Of a DNA stretch of 64,000 bases, positions 18,071 through 26,349 are shown piece by piece; position 1 is the stretch's first letter, and each line of letters starts with the position of its first letter. Made by a program: the position numbers and the translations under genes. Under the pieces are notes generated by a model. That model ran no database searches, was not told where the DNA came from, and saw only the letters and a list, made by a program, of their open reading frames with translations. Origin of the DNA: Deinococcus aquiradiocola (lineage in GTDB: Bacteria; Deinococcota; Deinococci; Deinococcales; Deinococcaceae); assembly GCF_014646915.1 (NCBI RefSeq), contig NZ_BMOE01000007.1, forward strand, positions 108,431 to 172,430, read 5' to 3'.

Positions 18071-18087
18071 CCCCAAGTTTTACGGGC
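18071..18087. repeat. degenerate tenth iteron overlapping the rep stop codon
   Basis: CCCCCAAGTTTTACGGG differs from the origin iteron CCCCCAAGTATGACGGG at two of 17 positions. It spans the rep stop codon (complement of 18080-18082), 1.6 kb from the main iteron cluster, and may be a remote Rep-binding or handcuffing site. Confidence 0.55.
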
Positions 18088-19516
18088 TTCTCAAAAGTTT
18101 CTGGAGTTCCTGCGCAAACGTCTCGACCTGACCGCTGACCTTTGCCGCGAGCGCGTCCCGACCGAGCTTTCCAGGATCCGTATCCGGCAACCGCAGGTGC
18201 ATCTTGAGACGCTCATAGTCGCTCGCACTCAACAGGTTGCCGAGCACCAGCTTCAGCATCGGCAGGGCAGCATTGGCCCGTGCCTCGGGTGTCGCCTCAC
18301 TGGAATCGACCGTCTCCTGAAGTCGCTGCTCCTCCTGGGCAATGGTCTTCTCGAGCCGCGCCCGGGTCGCGGCGCGTCGGGCGGAACTCTCTGACGATTC
18401 CAGAGTCGAACTTTCATCGTATTTTCCAGTCGTGTCCTTGATGAGGTCCACAAGAAACGCCGCGTGGCTCTTCGGTTCAAACCCGCCGGCCAGAATCTGT
18501 GCACCACGGCTGAGCCGAGCCAGGATGTGCTCCTCGCCGAATTGCGTCATCAGGCGAACAGCCACCGGCTTGGAAATCCGGCGATCCACCATCCGGCGAA
18601 GGGCTTCGCTGTCGGCACTGACGTGAGGTGCCACTGGACCGGCACCGGGTGCGCGGAACCGGTAGGTGAGGTTCTGCTTGCTGCCCTTGCCCTCATACTC
18701 CACTCCGGTCAGGTAGCCACGCTCGATCAGATCATCATGTGCTCCCTGCAGCGTCCGGCGGATCTTGTCAGGCGAGAGGTTGGCGATCTTGCAGTCCTTG
18801 GCCCACTCGATCAACCCGACACGGATCATCTGTACAGGTTCGCTCAGGCTCAGGGGATCGTACCGCCGCGCGTCGAGCAGCCGGAAGAGGGAACGGGTCA
18901 ACGGACGATCGAGTGACCTCAGGAAGGCGTAATCGAGCGGCTTGAGGTAGGAAGCGCGGATGCTGCGGACAATCGGCTCCGCGAGCGTGACTTCAAGTTC
19001 ACTGCCCCGGCTGAGATGGAGGTCCGTGTCCTCGGCACTGAAGTTCAGGCCCGCGAGATACGTGAACGTGACGGTGGTCCAGCGTTCCCGGGTGGCGTCC
19101 CGCCAGCATTCGCTGGCCGAGTAACCGGCAAACCGGAGGCGATGCAGGCTTCGTTTCAGGGCCGCGTAGTAGTGCCCGGCATCACTGAACCCGGCACGTT
19201 TCAGCAGCGCGTAGGCCGTCGTGCGGATCCTGCCGTCCTCCGGGGCGCCCTGCTCGATGTACAGGTCGGTCAGGACCGTGGCGATGTCTCCGTCCAGGCC
19301 ATGCGGGACCCCGCCGTATTCCGCTGAGGCCACGCACTGCAGTTTGGAAGGCCGGCCTTCCCGGAAGAAGTCGATGGTCCAGGTGGTGTAGTCATCGGGA
19401 ATCCGTTCCTGGATGCTGATCAGGCCTAACCTTGACACGTTTGCCTCGTCATAGCCCGCCACCTCGGGTGACTGAGATGGCGGCGGGCTGGGCGGAAGCA
19501 CTTTGGATTTGGCCAT
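18080..19516 (-). CDS. plasmid replication initiator (Replication initiator protein A family)
   Basis: A 478-aa initiator. After a Pro/Ser-rich start, the segment NVSRLGLISIQERIPDDYTT and the following KLQCVASAEYGGVPHGLDGD match the RPA-type initiator domain (about residues 25-300) known from Deinococcus and proteobacterial plasmids. Winged-helix-like parts are around 80-160 (TTAYALLKRAGFSDAGHYYA) and 195-280. The C-terminal 130 residues are charged and helical. It should bind the nine iterons just upstream of its start (19659-19895) and open the adjacent AT-rich DNA. The ATG at 19516 is the only plausible start. Divergent parAB completes a replication-partition cassette. Confidence 0.9.
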   Translation of the reverse strand: MAKSKVLPPSPPPSQSPEVAGYDEANVSRLGLISIQERIPDDYTTWTIDFFREGRPSKLQCVASAEYGGVPHGLDGDIATVLTDLYIEQGAPEDGRIRTTAYALLKRAGFSDAGHYYAALKRSLHRLRFAGYSASECWRDATRERWTTVTFTYLAGLNFSAEDTDLHLSRGSELEVTLAEPIVRSIRASYLKPLDYAFLRSLDRPLTRSLFRLLDARRYDPLSLSEPVQMIRVGLIEWAKDCKIANLSPDKIRRTLQGAHDDLIERGYLTGVEYEGKGSKQNLTYRFRAPGAGPVAPHVSADSEALRRMVDRRISKPVAVRLMTQFGEEHILARLSRGAQILAGGFEPKSHAAFLVDLIKDTTGKYDESSTLESSESSARRAATRARLEKTIAQEEQRLQETVDSSEATPEARANAALPMLKLVLGNLLSASDYERLKMHLRLPDTDPGKLGRDALAAKVSGQVETFAQELQKLLRSP

Positions 19517-19540
19517 GGGCGTCGGGTCCCACTATATGCA

Positions 19541-19612
19541 AAATCGGGCCCGTGTGTTGTTGTCTTTTTAGAATGATGTTTTAAAGAATTAAAGAATTGT
19601 TGTACAACAACA
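19541..19612. promoter_or_regulatory. AT-rich stretch with palindrome, probable DNA-unwinding element
   Basis: This 70-bp tract between the rep start and the iterons is the most AT-rich in the region. It contains the direct repeat TTAAAGAA/TTAAAGAA and the perfect palindrome TTGTTGTACAACAA (19597-19610). Position and composition fit the melting region of an iteron origin and the rep promoter. Confidence 0.6.
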
Positions 19613-19658
19613 GCGCCAAGGTCGTCTTGCGTCCAGCACGGCCTCGGTGTGCCTTTTT

Positions 19659-19895
19659 CCCCCAAGTATGACGGGAAAATCCCCCGAGTATGACGGGAAA
19701 ACCCCCCGAGTATGACGGGCTTTTCGGAATATTCCCCCCAAGTATGACGGGAAAACCCCCCAAGTATGACGGGAAGAAATGGGCCCGTTTCCCCCAAGTA
19801 TGACGGGCTTCCCGGCGGCCGTTTCCCCCGAGTATGACGGGAGTCCCCCGAGTATGACGGGAGTCCCGGCGACCGTTTCCCCCAAGTATGACGGG
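19659..19895. repeat. replication origin: nine 17-bp iterons
   Basis: Nine direct copies of CCCCCRAGTATGACGGG (R is A or G, otherwise identical) start at 19659, 19681, 19703, 19735, 19757, 19791, 19825, 19845 and 19879. Start-to-start distances are 20-22 or 32-34 bp, that is close to two or three helical turns, so Rep molecules would sit on one face. The cluster lies between rep (minus) and parA (plus), the standard place for an iteron plasmid origin, and may also autoregulate both promoters. Confidence 0.93.
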
Positions 19896-19930
19896 AGGGT
19901 TCGCCTGACAGCACGGACAGAGGGTTGCGC

Positions 19931-20977
19931 ATGACTGACCGGGATGTCAGACTCGGTGACATGGAGATCGATCCCGGCAAGATGTACACGCTCCGCGAAC
20001 TGGCCGAGGAGTTTCAGGTCAGTGAACGCACGCTCACCCGGAAGCTCGAGACGCAGGAACTCCGGGGCTACAAGGTGGGCGCTCAGTGGCGCATCAAAGG
20101 CCGGGACTGGATGAGCTTCAGCGGGGTGGTGCAGGGGCCGCACGTGTACGTGGTCGCCAACGCCAAAGGCGGTGCCGGAAAGAGTACCTTCACGGCCAAC
20201 CTCGCCGTTCTGAGGGCGCAGGAGGGCCGCCGGGTGCTCCTGCTGGACCTCGACCCGCAGGGACACCTGGCAACGCTCCTGCGCATGCCTGTGGACCCCA
20301 GCCGCACCACTGCACAACTGCTCGACGAGGAACTCCGGCTCGGCCGCACCCACCCGCAGTTCCAGGAACGCTGGCGCACCCTGTGGACCGACCTGCTGCA
20401 ACCGATCCCCCACGAGGGCGCGGATGACGCGCTCGGACGCGTCTTTCTGGTCCCGGCACACAACGATCTCCAGGACCTGGAGCGAGCCAACTTCCACCGC
20501 ACCAAGCCGGTGGAATACGCGCTCAAGGAGGCCATCGCCGCGCTGAGTACGGTGAATCCGGACATCGACGAGATCTGGATCGATACCCCGCCGAACCTCG
20601 GGCCGCTGACGCGCAATGCCCTGATGGCCGGTCACTCGCTGCTTTCCCCCTTCGCGAAGAGCGACCTCGGTCTCGACGGACTGGAACGGCTGATGTCGCT
20701 GGTCGAACAGTACCTGGAATTCAACCCCTACCTGAGGATCGCCGGGCTGGCGATGAACTTCGGAAACCCGAGAACCATCATGCACGGCGAGATTCGCGAG
20801 ACCATCCGGCAGCGGCCGCAGCTGGCGCCGTACCTGCTGGAGGCGTACGTCAGTGAGGCCGAGCGGTTCAACCAGGCGCCCCGGCTGGGACTGCCGCTGG
20901 TGCTGGCAGAGCCGAACAGCGTCAGCGCCAACGAGCTCCGGGCGGTGCTGGCCGAGGTGATGCAGCGTGCCGAGTAA
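19931..20977 (+). CDS. parA: ParA-family partition ATPase with N-terminal HTH
   Basis: A 348-aa protein. Residues about 18-62 are a MerR/excisionase-like helix-turn-helix (TLRELAEEFQVSERTLTRKL), marking type Ia-like ParA that also represses its operon. Walker A KGGAGKST is at 79-86, the Walker A' region follows as VLLLDLDPQGHLATLL and the Walker B-like strand is IDEIWIDTPPNLGPL. ParA moves plasmid copies on the nucleoid with ParB and parS. The ATG at 19931 follows an AGAGGG site. Its 3' end overlaps parB by 11 bp, so both are one operon directly beside the iterons. Confidence 0.95.
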   Translation: MTDRDVRLGDMEIDPGKMYTLRELAEEFQVSERTLTRKLETQELRGYKVGAQWRIKGRDWMSFSGVVQGPHVYVVANAKGGAGKSTFTANLAVLRAQEGRRVLLLDLDPQGHLATLLRMPVDPSRTTAQLLDEELRLGRTHPQFQERWRTLWTDLLQPIPHEGADDALGRVFLVPAHNDLQDLERANFHRTKPVEYALKEAIAALSTVNPDIDEIWIDTPPNLGPLTRNALMAGHSLLSPFAKSDLGLDGLERLMSLVEQYLEFNPYLRIAGLAMNFGNPRTIMHGEIRETIRQRPQLAPYLLEAYVSEAERFNQAPRLGLPLVLAEPNSVSANELRAVLAEVMQRAE

Positions 20978-21929
20978 ACGCCAGCTCCTGGCGGAACGGC
21001 GCAGTCGGGTGGGGGAATCCGCCACGCCCGTGAACGTGTCGACCGGCCACCTGACGGCCGTCGAGAGAACACTGGTGGAGGATGGGGCGTCCGAGGACGT
21101 GGTGGCGTACTGGATCCCGCTGGACGACCTGGAACCCAGTCCCTTCCAGTACCGCTACACCCTGGATGAGGGCGCTGTGGAGGCCCTGGCCCAGTCGATC
21201 CAGGCGCAGGAGCTCTACCAGCCGATCACGGTGCGCCCGACCGGCCAGCCGGGGAGATACCAGGTGGTGCTCGGGCACCGCCGGATGGAGGCGTTCCGGC
21301 GGCTGAAGCGCACGGCTGTGCCGGCCATGATCCGCGAGTACGACGACCTTCAGGCGCTCCGGGCGATGCTGGACGAGAACCTCCGCCGGGAGGACGTCAA
21401 CCTGTTCGAACAGACTGAAGGTGTGGTCCGGCTGGTGGCCGTCAGCAGTGGCCGCCCTGGAGACCCGGTCGAAGTGACCCGCCGCCTGCTGGGGGAGATG
21501 CGCACCCAGATGAAGCTGAACGGGCCGGAGGACCTGCAGGAACCGTACCTCACGACCAGTCGCCTGATCCAGGAGGTGACCGGCATGCCATGGCTGTCCT
21601 TCTACACCAACAGGATGCGGGTCTACAGCCTTCCTGCAGCACTCCAGAAGGCGGTCCGGGCGGGCATGCCCTACTCGCTCGCCCTGGCTGTCCAACGTCT
21701 CCCTGAAGACCGTCACACTGCTGCCCTGGCTTTCCTGGGTGCGCCAGCCGGCCCGTGGCGTTCGAGACAGGACCTCGTGGCCTGGGCCGCGGAGGAACGT
21801 GAACCCCAGAGAGGCTACCTGGACCGGCTCCAGGGGCTGGGACGACAGTTGGACCGGCGTCAGCTGACACGCGCCGACCAGGCTCAGGTCGAGAAGCTTC
21901 TGAAACGGCTTGAAGGCCTGTTGCAGTGA
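20967..21929 (+). CDS. parB: ParB-family centromere-binding protein
   Basis: A 320-aa protein starting at GTG 20967 inside the end of parA. The ParB/Srx N-terminal domain (about residues 45-140) contains YQVVLGHRRMEAFRRL, the GHRR box, and LDENLRREDVNLFEQTEG, the 'ENxxRxDxxxxE' box that binds CTP. A central HTH region follows (LTTSRLIQEVTGMPWLSFYT), and a basic helical C-terminus (LLKRLEGLLQ) likely dimerises. It binds parS and loads as a sliding clamp. The candidate site lies 44 bp after the stop. Confidence 0.94.
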   Translation: MPSKRQLLAERRSRVGESATPVNVSTGHLTAVERTLVEDGASEDVVAYWIPLDDLEPSPFQYRYTLDEGAVEALAQSIQAQELYQPITVRPTGQPGRYQVVLGHRRMEAFRRLKRTAVPAMIREYDDLQALRAMLDENLRREDVNLFEQTEGVVRLVAVSSGRPGDPVEVTRRLLGEMRTQMKLNGPEDLQEPYLTTSRLIQEVTGMPWLSFYTNRMRVYSLPAALQKAVRAGMPYSLALAVQRLPEDRHTAALAFLGAPAGPWRSRQDLVAWAAEEREPQRGYLDRLQGLGRQLDRRQLTRADQAQVEKLLKRLEGLLQ

Positions 21930-21972
21930 AGCAGAAGCGGGATTCTGAAGGCCAGCAGATGTCCTGAAGAAC

Positions 21973-21992
21973 TCGTGTCGATGTCGACACGA
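21973..21992. promoter_or_regulatory. candidate parS site
   Basis: TCGTGTCGA-TG-TCGACACGA: 9-bp perfect arms around a 2-bp centre, just downstream of parB. It does not match the common chromosomal parS consensus, but plasmid parS sites vary and this is the clearest short palindrome next to parAB. Confidence 0.5.
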
Positions 21993-22060
21993 CCCCTCCG
22001 AAACGCGTTGAGCTCGGGTGTGAAGTGGGGGAGTTCTGCCTCTCCTACCGCGCGCCCGAT

Positions 22061-23389
22061 GTTTCAGTCCCTTAGCAGGGAGATGGCCTATGACCGCCAG
22101 CGCGAAGAACCGCATCGCGGCGACCGCCGGTCAGAAGTTTCAGTCCCTTAGCAGGGAGATGGCCTGTGACGCCCCGGTGGACGAATGGACCAAGTGGAGC
22201 GACTAGTTTCAGTCCCTTAGCAGGGAGATGGCCTGTGACCAGCCGAAAGCGTCCACGCCCGCCGCAGCCACCAGTTTCAGTCCCTTAGCAGGGAGATGGC
22301 CTGTGACGGCAGGCAGAGGTCCAGACCTACCGCGTTGTGGAGGTTTCAGTCCCTTAGCAGGGAGATGGCCTGTGACTGGTGCGGGCACAGCAACGGCTAT
22401 TACAGCGAAGTTTCAGTCCCTTAACAGGGAGATGGCCTGTGACATCGTCAACCGCGTCATGAGCGCGGATGAGATGTTTCAGTCCCTTAACAGGGAGATG
22501 GCCTGTGACGTGGAGCATTGAGCGATAATTCCCCGGCATCTGGTTTCAGTCCCTTAGCAGGGAGATGGCCTGTGACGTGGTGGTGAACAGCGGTTGCACC
22601 ACCAGCACCGTGTTTCAGTCCCTTAGCAGGGAGATGGCCTGTGACCCTCGCCAACCACATGGGCGGTCCGGCCCGCCGGAGGTTTCAGTCCCTTAGCAGG
22701 GAGATGGCCTGTGACTCACCAGTACGTCATTGGCCTGGCCACCGCCAGTTTCAGTCCCTTAGCAGGGAGATGGCCTGTGACAGGAGGGGGAGAAGGCGCA
22801 CTACCGCGAGGTGGGTTTCAGTCCCTTAGCAGGGAGATGGCCTGTGACGCCTGCACTAATACCGCTAGCTTTACCTCTGCTGTTTCAGTCCCTTAGCAGG
22901 GAGATGGCCTGTGACTCCTGAAGTACGCCGAGGAGCAGGGCTGGGAACTGTTTCAGTCCCTTAGCAGGGAGATGGCCTGTGACGAGCAATCCAAGATGTC
23001 TGCGCCAGCGCAGACGAGTTTCAGTCCCTTAGCAGGGAGATGGCCTGTGACCAGCACCTGGAGCTTCTACCGCTTCGCCACCATCAAGTTTCAGTCCCTT
23101 AGCAGGGAGATGGCCTGTGACTGAGGACATGGTGCGTATGGCGGAAACCACGGTGTTTCAGTCCCTTAGCAGGGAGATGGCCTGTGACCGTTGGGCGTGC
23201 CGCGCTTCGCCAGCTCGCGGACGTTTCAGTCCCTTAGCAGGGAGATGGCCTGTGACACCCGACCGCTTTCTTCCCCACGCCCGCCACCGTTTCAGTCCCT
23301 TAGCAGGGAGATGGCCTGTGACACAGCGAGGTGTACGCCACGCAGACGCTCAGTCGTTTCAGTCCCTTAGCAGGGAGATGGCCTGTGAC
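22061..23389 (-). CRISPR. CRISPR array 1: 20 repeats of 34 bp, 19 spacers
   Basis: On the plus strand each unit starts GTTTCAGTCCCTTAGCAGGG and ends GGCCTGTGAC. In the likely crRNA orientation (minus strand) it starts GTCACAGGCC and ends GGACTGAAAC, which gives the type III-style 5' tag ACTGAAAC and a TCCCT-GCTA-AGGGA stem for Cas6. Spacers are 32-36 bp, except 42 bp at the left end. Repeat variants are at 22061 (CCTATGAC, the distal end), 22410 and 22476 (TTAACAGG). Degeneration at the left and the conserved leader on the right both say transcription runs right to left. Confidence 0.98.
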
Positions 23390-23732
23390 GGACCCGCTGG
23401 AAACTGTCATGCTGCACGCTCTTCCTGATCCCCTCTCATCACATTGCATACCCGGTATGCACCGATGTCGCGGTTCAGGACCTCGAACACCCTCACTCTA
23501 CCCTGTTTTTCCCGCGCTGGGACGGCATGCACGATGATCGCCCACCCCACGCCTCCCGCTCACCTGCCCTGCACGCCCTCCAGGTCAGCCCGCAGGCCTC
23601 GTTTTGTACCCGGTGCAGGAATCGTATGCACGTCGTCGTGCACCACCCGTGGCCCCGGACGAACTCCTTCCAGCCGCAACCGCACCACACCCCCCGGGTC
23701 GCACGACGATCCCGTCACCGCAGCAGGTCCGG
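23390..23732 (-). promoter_or_regulatory. CRISPR leader 1 (343 bp)
   Basis: It is about 98% identical (eight differences seen by eye) to 44437-44779 and, reversed, matches 48657-48975. The far end (23715-23732) copies the last codons of cas1, showing that leader and array 1 derive from a copy of the cas1-proximal array. It contains the perfect 17-bp inverted repeat TGCATACCCGGTATGCA (23445-23461) and, read toward the array, GGGAAAAACAGGGTAGAGTG, where TAGAGT is a possible -10 box. Confidence 0.85.
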
Positions 23733-23767
23733 GCATCCTGTCGGGGCCGTGGGGTCAGCTGGCGGCG

Positions 23768-23803
23768 TCATGGGATCCTGGCTGGCCAGCCAGGATCCCA
23801 TGA
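23768..23803. terminator. 36-bp perfect palindrome between leader 1 and the 303-aa gene
   Basis: The centre is GGCTGGCCAGCC and the outer arms are TCATGGGATCC and GGATCCCATGA, symmetric over all 36 bp. It lies 9 bp beyond the stop of the minus-strand gene at 23813 and before the array leader, so it probably ends that transcript and insulates array transcription. Confidence 0.75.
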
Positions 23804-23812
23804 GGTTCTGGA

Positions 23813-24724
23813 TCAGTCGTGGGCCCGTGCGGCGGCGCGCAGGTCGGTCAGGGCCTGGTAGAACACTTCCCGGGCGCGGCGTTCCTGCCGGACGGTGACG
23901 CCGCACCGGTCGGGCAGGGTCCGTGCCGTGCCGTGAGGCAGGTGCGGGTTGCCGCGTCGGTCACGGGTCTGCAGAGCGTCAGGGGAGCGGGCCAGCAGGG
24001 CGAGGTAGGCGGCGCGCAGGCGCGTGACCTGCCCCGCGGTCAGGGAGGGGTCCGCGTGGCGGGCCTGCCGGTCGAAGTGCCGTTCCAGGCGGTGCAGGGT
24101 GTCGGTGAGACTGCGGGGGTGCGGGTCCTGAATGTCGGGGGGCGGGACGCTCAGGTGGTCGAGGTGCGTTTCGGGCAGCCGGTGTTCGCGCTGGTCGTGC
24201 AGGTGCCGCTGGTGGTGGGCGCGCGAGTCGTTCAGTGCGAAGGCCAGCAGGAAGCGTTCGAAGCTGCCTGCGGCCGCGTTGAAGCTCAGGACGGCCAGGC
24301 CGACGAGCAGGGGCGTCTGGAACAGTTCGCTGACGGCTTCGAGGGCGTGTTCGGCGGTGACGGGCGCGATGTCCTGGTCGCCGTACGTCCGCTGGCGGGG
24401 GAGGGGGCGGTGGCCGGTGATCTGCTCGGCGAGGAGGGGGTACACGAAGGCCTGGACGCTGGGCACGACGGGCCGGGTGGCCGTGTCGATGTCGGTGCGC
24501 AGGTCGGCGGGGGCGTCCACGAAGGCGGCGAGGCGGAGCTTGTCGGTGGGCGTCGGGTGGGTGAGGCGGGCGGCGTCGGCACGGTAGCGGTGTCCGCCGT
24601 GCGTGGTGGGGAGGGGAACGGGCGTCAGGCGGCGGTGCAGGCTCTGCTGGCACGTGAGGATCACGGCGGGAATGAGCGGGCAGACGAACTCGGCGGACAG
24701 GGCGTGAAGGTGTTGGTGTGACAT
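23813..24724 (-). CDS. uncharacterised protein next to CRISPR array 1 (303 aa)
   Basis: A soluble His- and Arg-rich protein with no recognised domain, signal peptide or membrane segment. A hydrophobic core (FVYPLLAEQI, then LLVGLAVLSFNAAAGSFERFLLAF) is flanked by charged helices; RAHHQRHLHDQREHR and the basic C-terminus (VRQERRAREVFYQALTDLRA) suggest nucleic-acid contact, though this is inference. It is collinear with the cmr operon but separated from cmr6 by 156 bp including a strong hairpin, so it probably has its own promoter. It sits between the effector operon and a leader, a typical place for CRISPR-accessory genes. No clear ribosome site precedes the ATG at 24724. Confidence 0.65.
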   Translation of the reverse strand: MSHQHLHALSAEFVCPLIPAVILTCQQSLHRRLTPVPLPTTHGGHRYRADAARLTHPTPTDKLRLAAFVDAPADLRTDIDTATRPVVPSVQAFVYPLLAEQITGHRPLPRQRTYGDQDIAPVTAEHALEAVSELFQTPLLVGLAVLSFNAAAGSFERFLLAFALNDSRAHHQRHLHDQREHRLPETHLDHLSVPPPDIQDPHPRSLTDTLHRLERHFDRQARHADPSLTAGQVTRLRAAYLALLARSPDALQTRDRRGNPHLPHGTARTLPDRCGVTVRQERRAREVFYQALTDLRAAARAHD

Positions 24725-24814
24725 CGCCCGCAGGCGACGGATGGACCTGCACAGCCTACCGGCGGGCGGCCGAGCCCGGCAATGCGCGTGTTGACGTACG
24801 CCGGTGCACGTAGT

Positions 24815-24844
24815 CGGGCGGCCCGCAGTGATGCGGGCCGCCCG
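24815..24844 (-). terminator. hairpin terminator after cmr6
   Basis: Perfect 13-bp arms CGGGCGGCCCGCA and TGCGGGCCGCCCG enclose a GTGA loop, 37 bp beyond the cmr6 stop. There is no T-run. It separates the cmr operon from the 303-aa gene. Confidence 0.7.
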
Positions 24845-24880
24845 TGGGGGTGGGAGGTCAGGGTGCCGTGGGGGGCGGGA

Positions 24881-25969
24881 TCACGTCTCGGCGAGTGCCT
24901 GGAGCGTGGCGTGCCAGGGGAGTTTCCTGAACTCCTTCGGCTCGATGTTCTGCAGCGGGAGGAACTTCTGCAGGATGCCCTGTGCGGCCTGCCGTGCCTG
25001 CGCGGGCGCGAGGATGCCCTGTTCGGCTTCGGTCGCGAGTCGGCTGGCGGCCTGCCAGATCCGGCTCTGCCGGTTCCGGAGGTCCTGCAGGGTCCAGCGG
25101 GCGTTCGGGGCGAGCACGACGCTCAGCCAGGAGGGCAGGGTCGCGGTGACCTGCGGGGCGGCGGGGGCCGGGCTGCCGGTGTCGCTCGGGGTCGTGGGCG
25201 ACTGCACCTCGAACCGGCCGAAGCCGCTGCTCGTCTTGGCGCCGAGCCCTTCCTCGGCGAGGGCCCGCGTGAGGAGTTCCGTCACGGCCCTGAGCGCGTC
25301 GCGGCCCTCGTCGTCCGGTGGTGCGCTGAGGATGACCGTGAAGGTGCCGCTGACGCTCAGGAACGGGACCGGGACCGGCTCGTCCCAGTCGGCGGGGGGG
25401 ACGTCGCTGCCGCCGTAGTACGCCTGATGGTGGACTGTCATGACCTCGCGGTGCAGGTGCCACTTCCCGGGCACCGGGAGCGCGTCCTGAAACGTGACGA
25501 GGCCCGCTTCCTCGGTCCAGCCGAACACGCGCCGGAACGGGCCGTCCGGGCGGGCGCGGTCCCAGCCCTCGTAGTGCCGGGCCGCGAACGTCGCCGTGAG
25601 GCCTTTCAGGGCGCTGCCGGGCAGGACCGGCACGCCGTAGGTGTGGTGCGTCGAGAGGCTGTTCTCGAGGGGGCTGCCGGTGCCGAGTCCCACCACGGTG
25701 CGGCCGCGGGTGGTGACGGTCAGGACCTGCACGTGCCGTCCGCTGGCGGTGGCGGCCCGCTGCCAGCGGGCGTGGCTCGCCTGGTACCCGGCCGGATGGT
25801 CGGCGCGCGTGTTCCCGAAGCGGTTCACCAGGGCCGTGACCAGGGCGTCCTTGGCCGCGTTCTTCTGTGCCGGGTCGGCGGCCGGGAGGTAGCGCGCCAG
25901 GGCGAGCCCCAGGTGCGTGACGTCTTCCGGCCGGACCGAGCGGAGCGGGTCGCGCAGCGTCTGGGTCAT
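24881..25969 (-). CDS. cmr6: type III-B CRISPR RAMP protein Cmr6
   Basis: A 362-aa Cas7-like RAMP subunit that caps the Cmr filament. The diagnostic segment is VVGLGTGSPLENSLSTHHTY followed by GVPVLPGSALKGLTATFAAR, the Cmr6 'G-x-GSPLE...PGSSLKG' block, at about residues 90-130. A Gly-rich loop with GLGAKTSSGFGRFEV sits near residue 245. The C-terminal 110 residues are an extra helical extension. The ATG at 25969 overlaps the cmr5 stop (ATGA). It is the last gene of the operon, followed by a hairpin. Confidence 0.92.
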   Translation of the reverse strand: MTQTLRDPLRSVRPEDVTHLGLALARYLPAADPAQKNAAKDALVTALVNRFGNTRADHPAGYQASHARWQRAATASGRHVQVLTVTTRGRTVVGLGTGSPLENSLSTHHTYGVPVLPGSALKGLTATFAARHYEGWDRARPDGPFRRVFGWTEEAGLVTFQDALPVPGKWHLHREVMTVHHQAYYGGSDVPPADWDEPVPVPFLSVSGTFTVILSAPPDDEGRDALRAVTELLTRALAEEGLGAKTSSGFGRFEVQSPTTPSDTGSPAPAAPQVTATLPSWLSVVLAPNARWTLQDLRNRQSRIWQAASRLATEAEQGILAPAQARQAAQGILQKFLPLQNIEPKEFRKLPWHATLQALAET

Positions 25970-26349
25970 CCCTCCACCTCTTCGCCCGGTTCGACCTTCA
26001 GGATGCTGGACGCGAGGCGCTTGAACCACGTCGCGGCGAGCAGGGCCTCACGGGTCAGCATCAGGTAGCTGGCGGGGTCGCTGTCGGTCCGGGATTCCGC
26101 CAGCAGCTGCTCGCGCCGCAGGGACGGGCGACCGGTGGCCTCGCCGACCGTCGCGGCGAGGTGGTCGAGCAGCGGCACGTCGTACGCCCTGGCCTTCTGG
26201 TCCGTGAACGCGAGGGCCTGCGCCAGTCCGGAGGAGCGGATCAGGAACGGCAGGTTCAGGGCGAGCACACCGTACTTCTTGTGCTTGTCGTTCGGGAGGG
26301 CGCTCACCTGCCGGTACGCGCTCTGGGCGCGCTGCTGGTCGCGGTTCAC
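25966..26349 (-). CDS. cmr5: type III-B CRISPR small subunit Cmr5
   Basis: A 127-aa all-helical protein: VNRDQQRAQSAYRQVSALPN then KHKKYGVLALNLPFLIRSSG, the typical Cmr5 start in which 'K-YG..A..LP.LI...GL.Q.L.F' is conserved. LTREALLAATWFKRLA near the end is the second family block. Cmr5 stacks along the target RNA in the Cmr complex. The start is GTG 26349, overlapping the cmr4 stop (GTGA), and the stop overlaps cmr6. A longer frame upstream exists but is antisense-like cmr4 DNA and is rejected. Confidence 0.93.
   Translation of the reverse strand: MNRDQQRAQSAYRQVSALPNDKHKKYGVLALNLPFLIRSSGLAQALAFTDQKARAYDVPLLDHLAATVGEATGRPSLRREQLLAESRTDSDPASYLMLTREALLAATWFKRLASSILKVEPGEEVEG

Noticed and set aside
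23493..23690. 65-codon frame conserved in leaders 1 and 2 (also 44540-44737)
   Set aside because: The same frame in leader 3 has a TGG to TGA change after 15 codons; conservation is due to recent leader duplication, not to coding.
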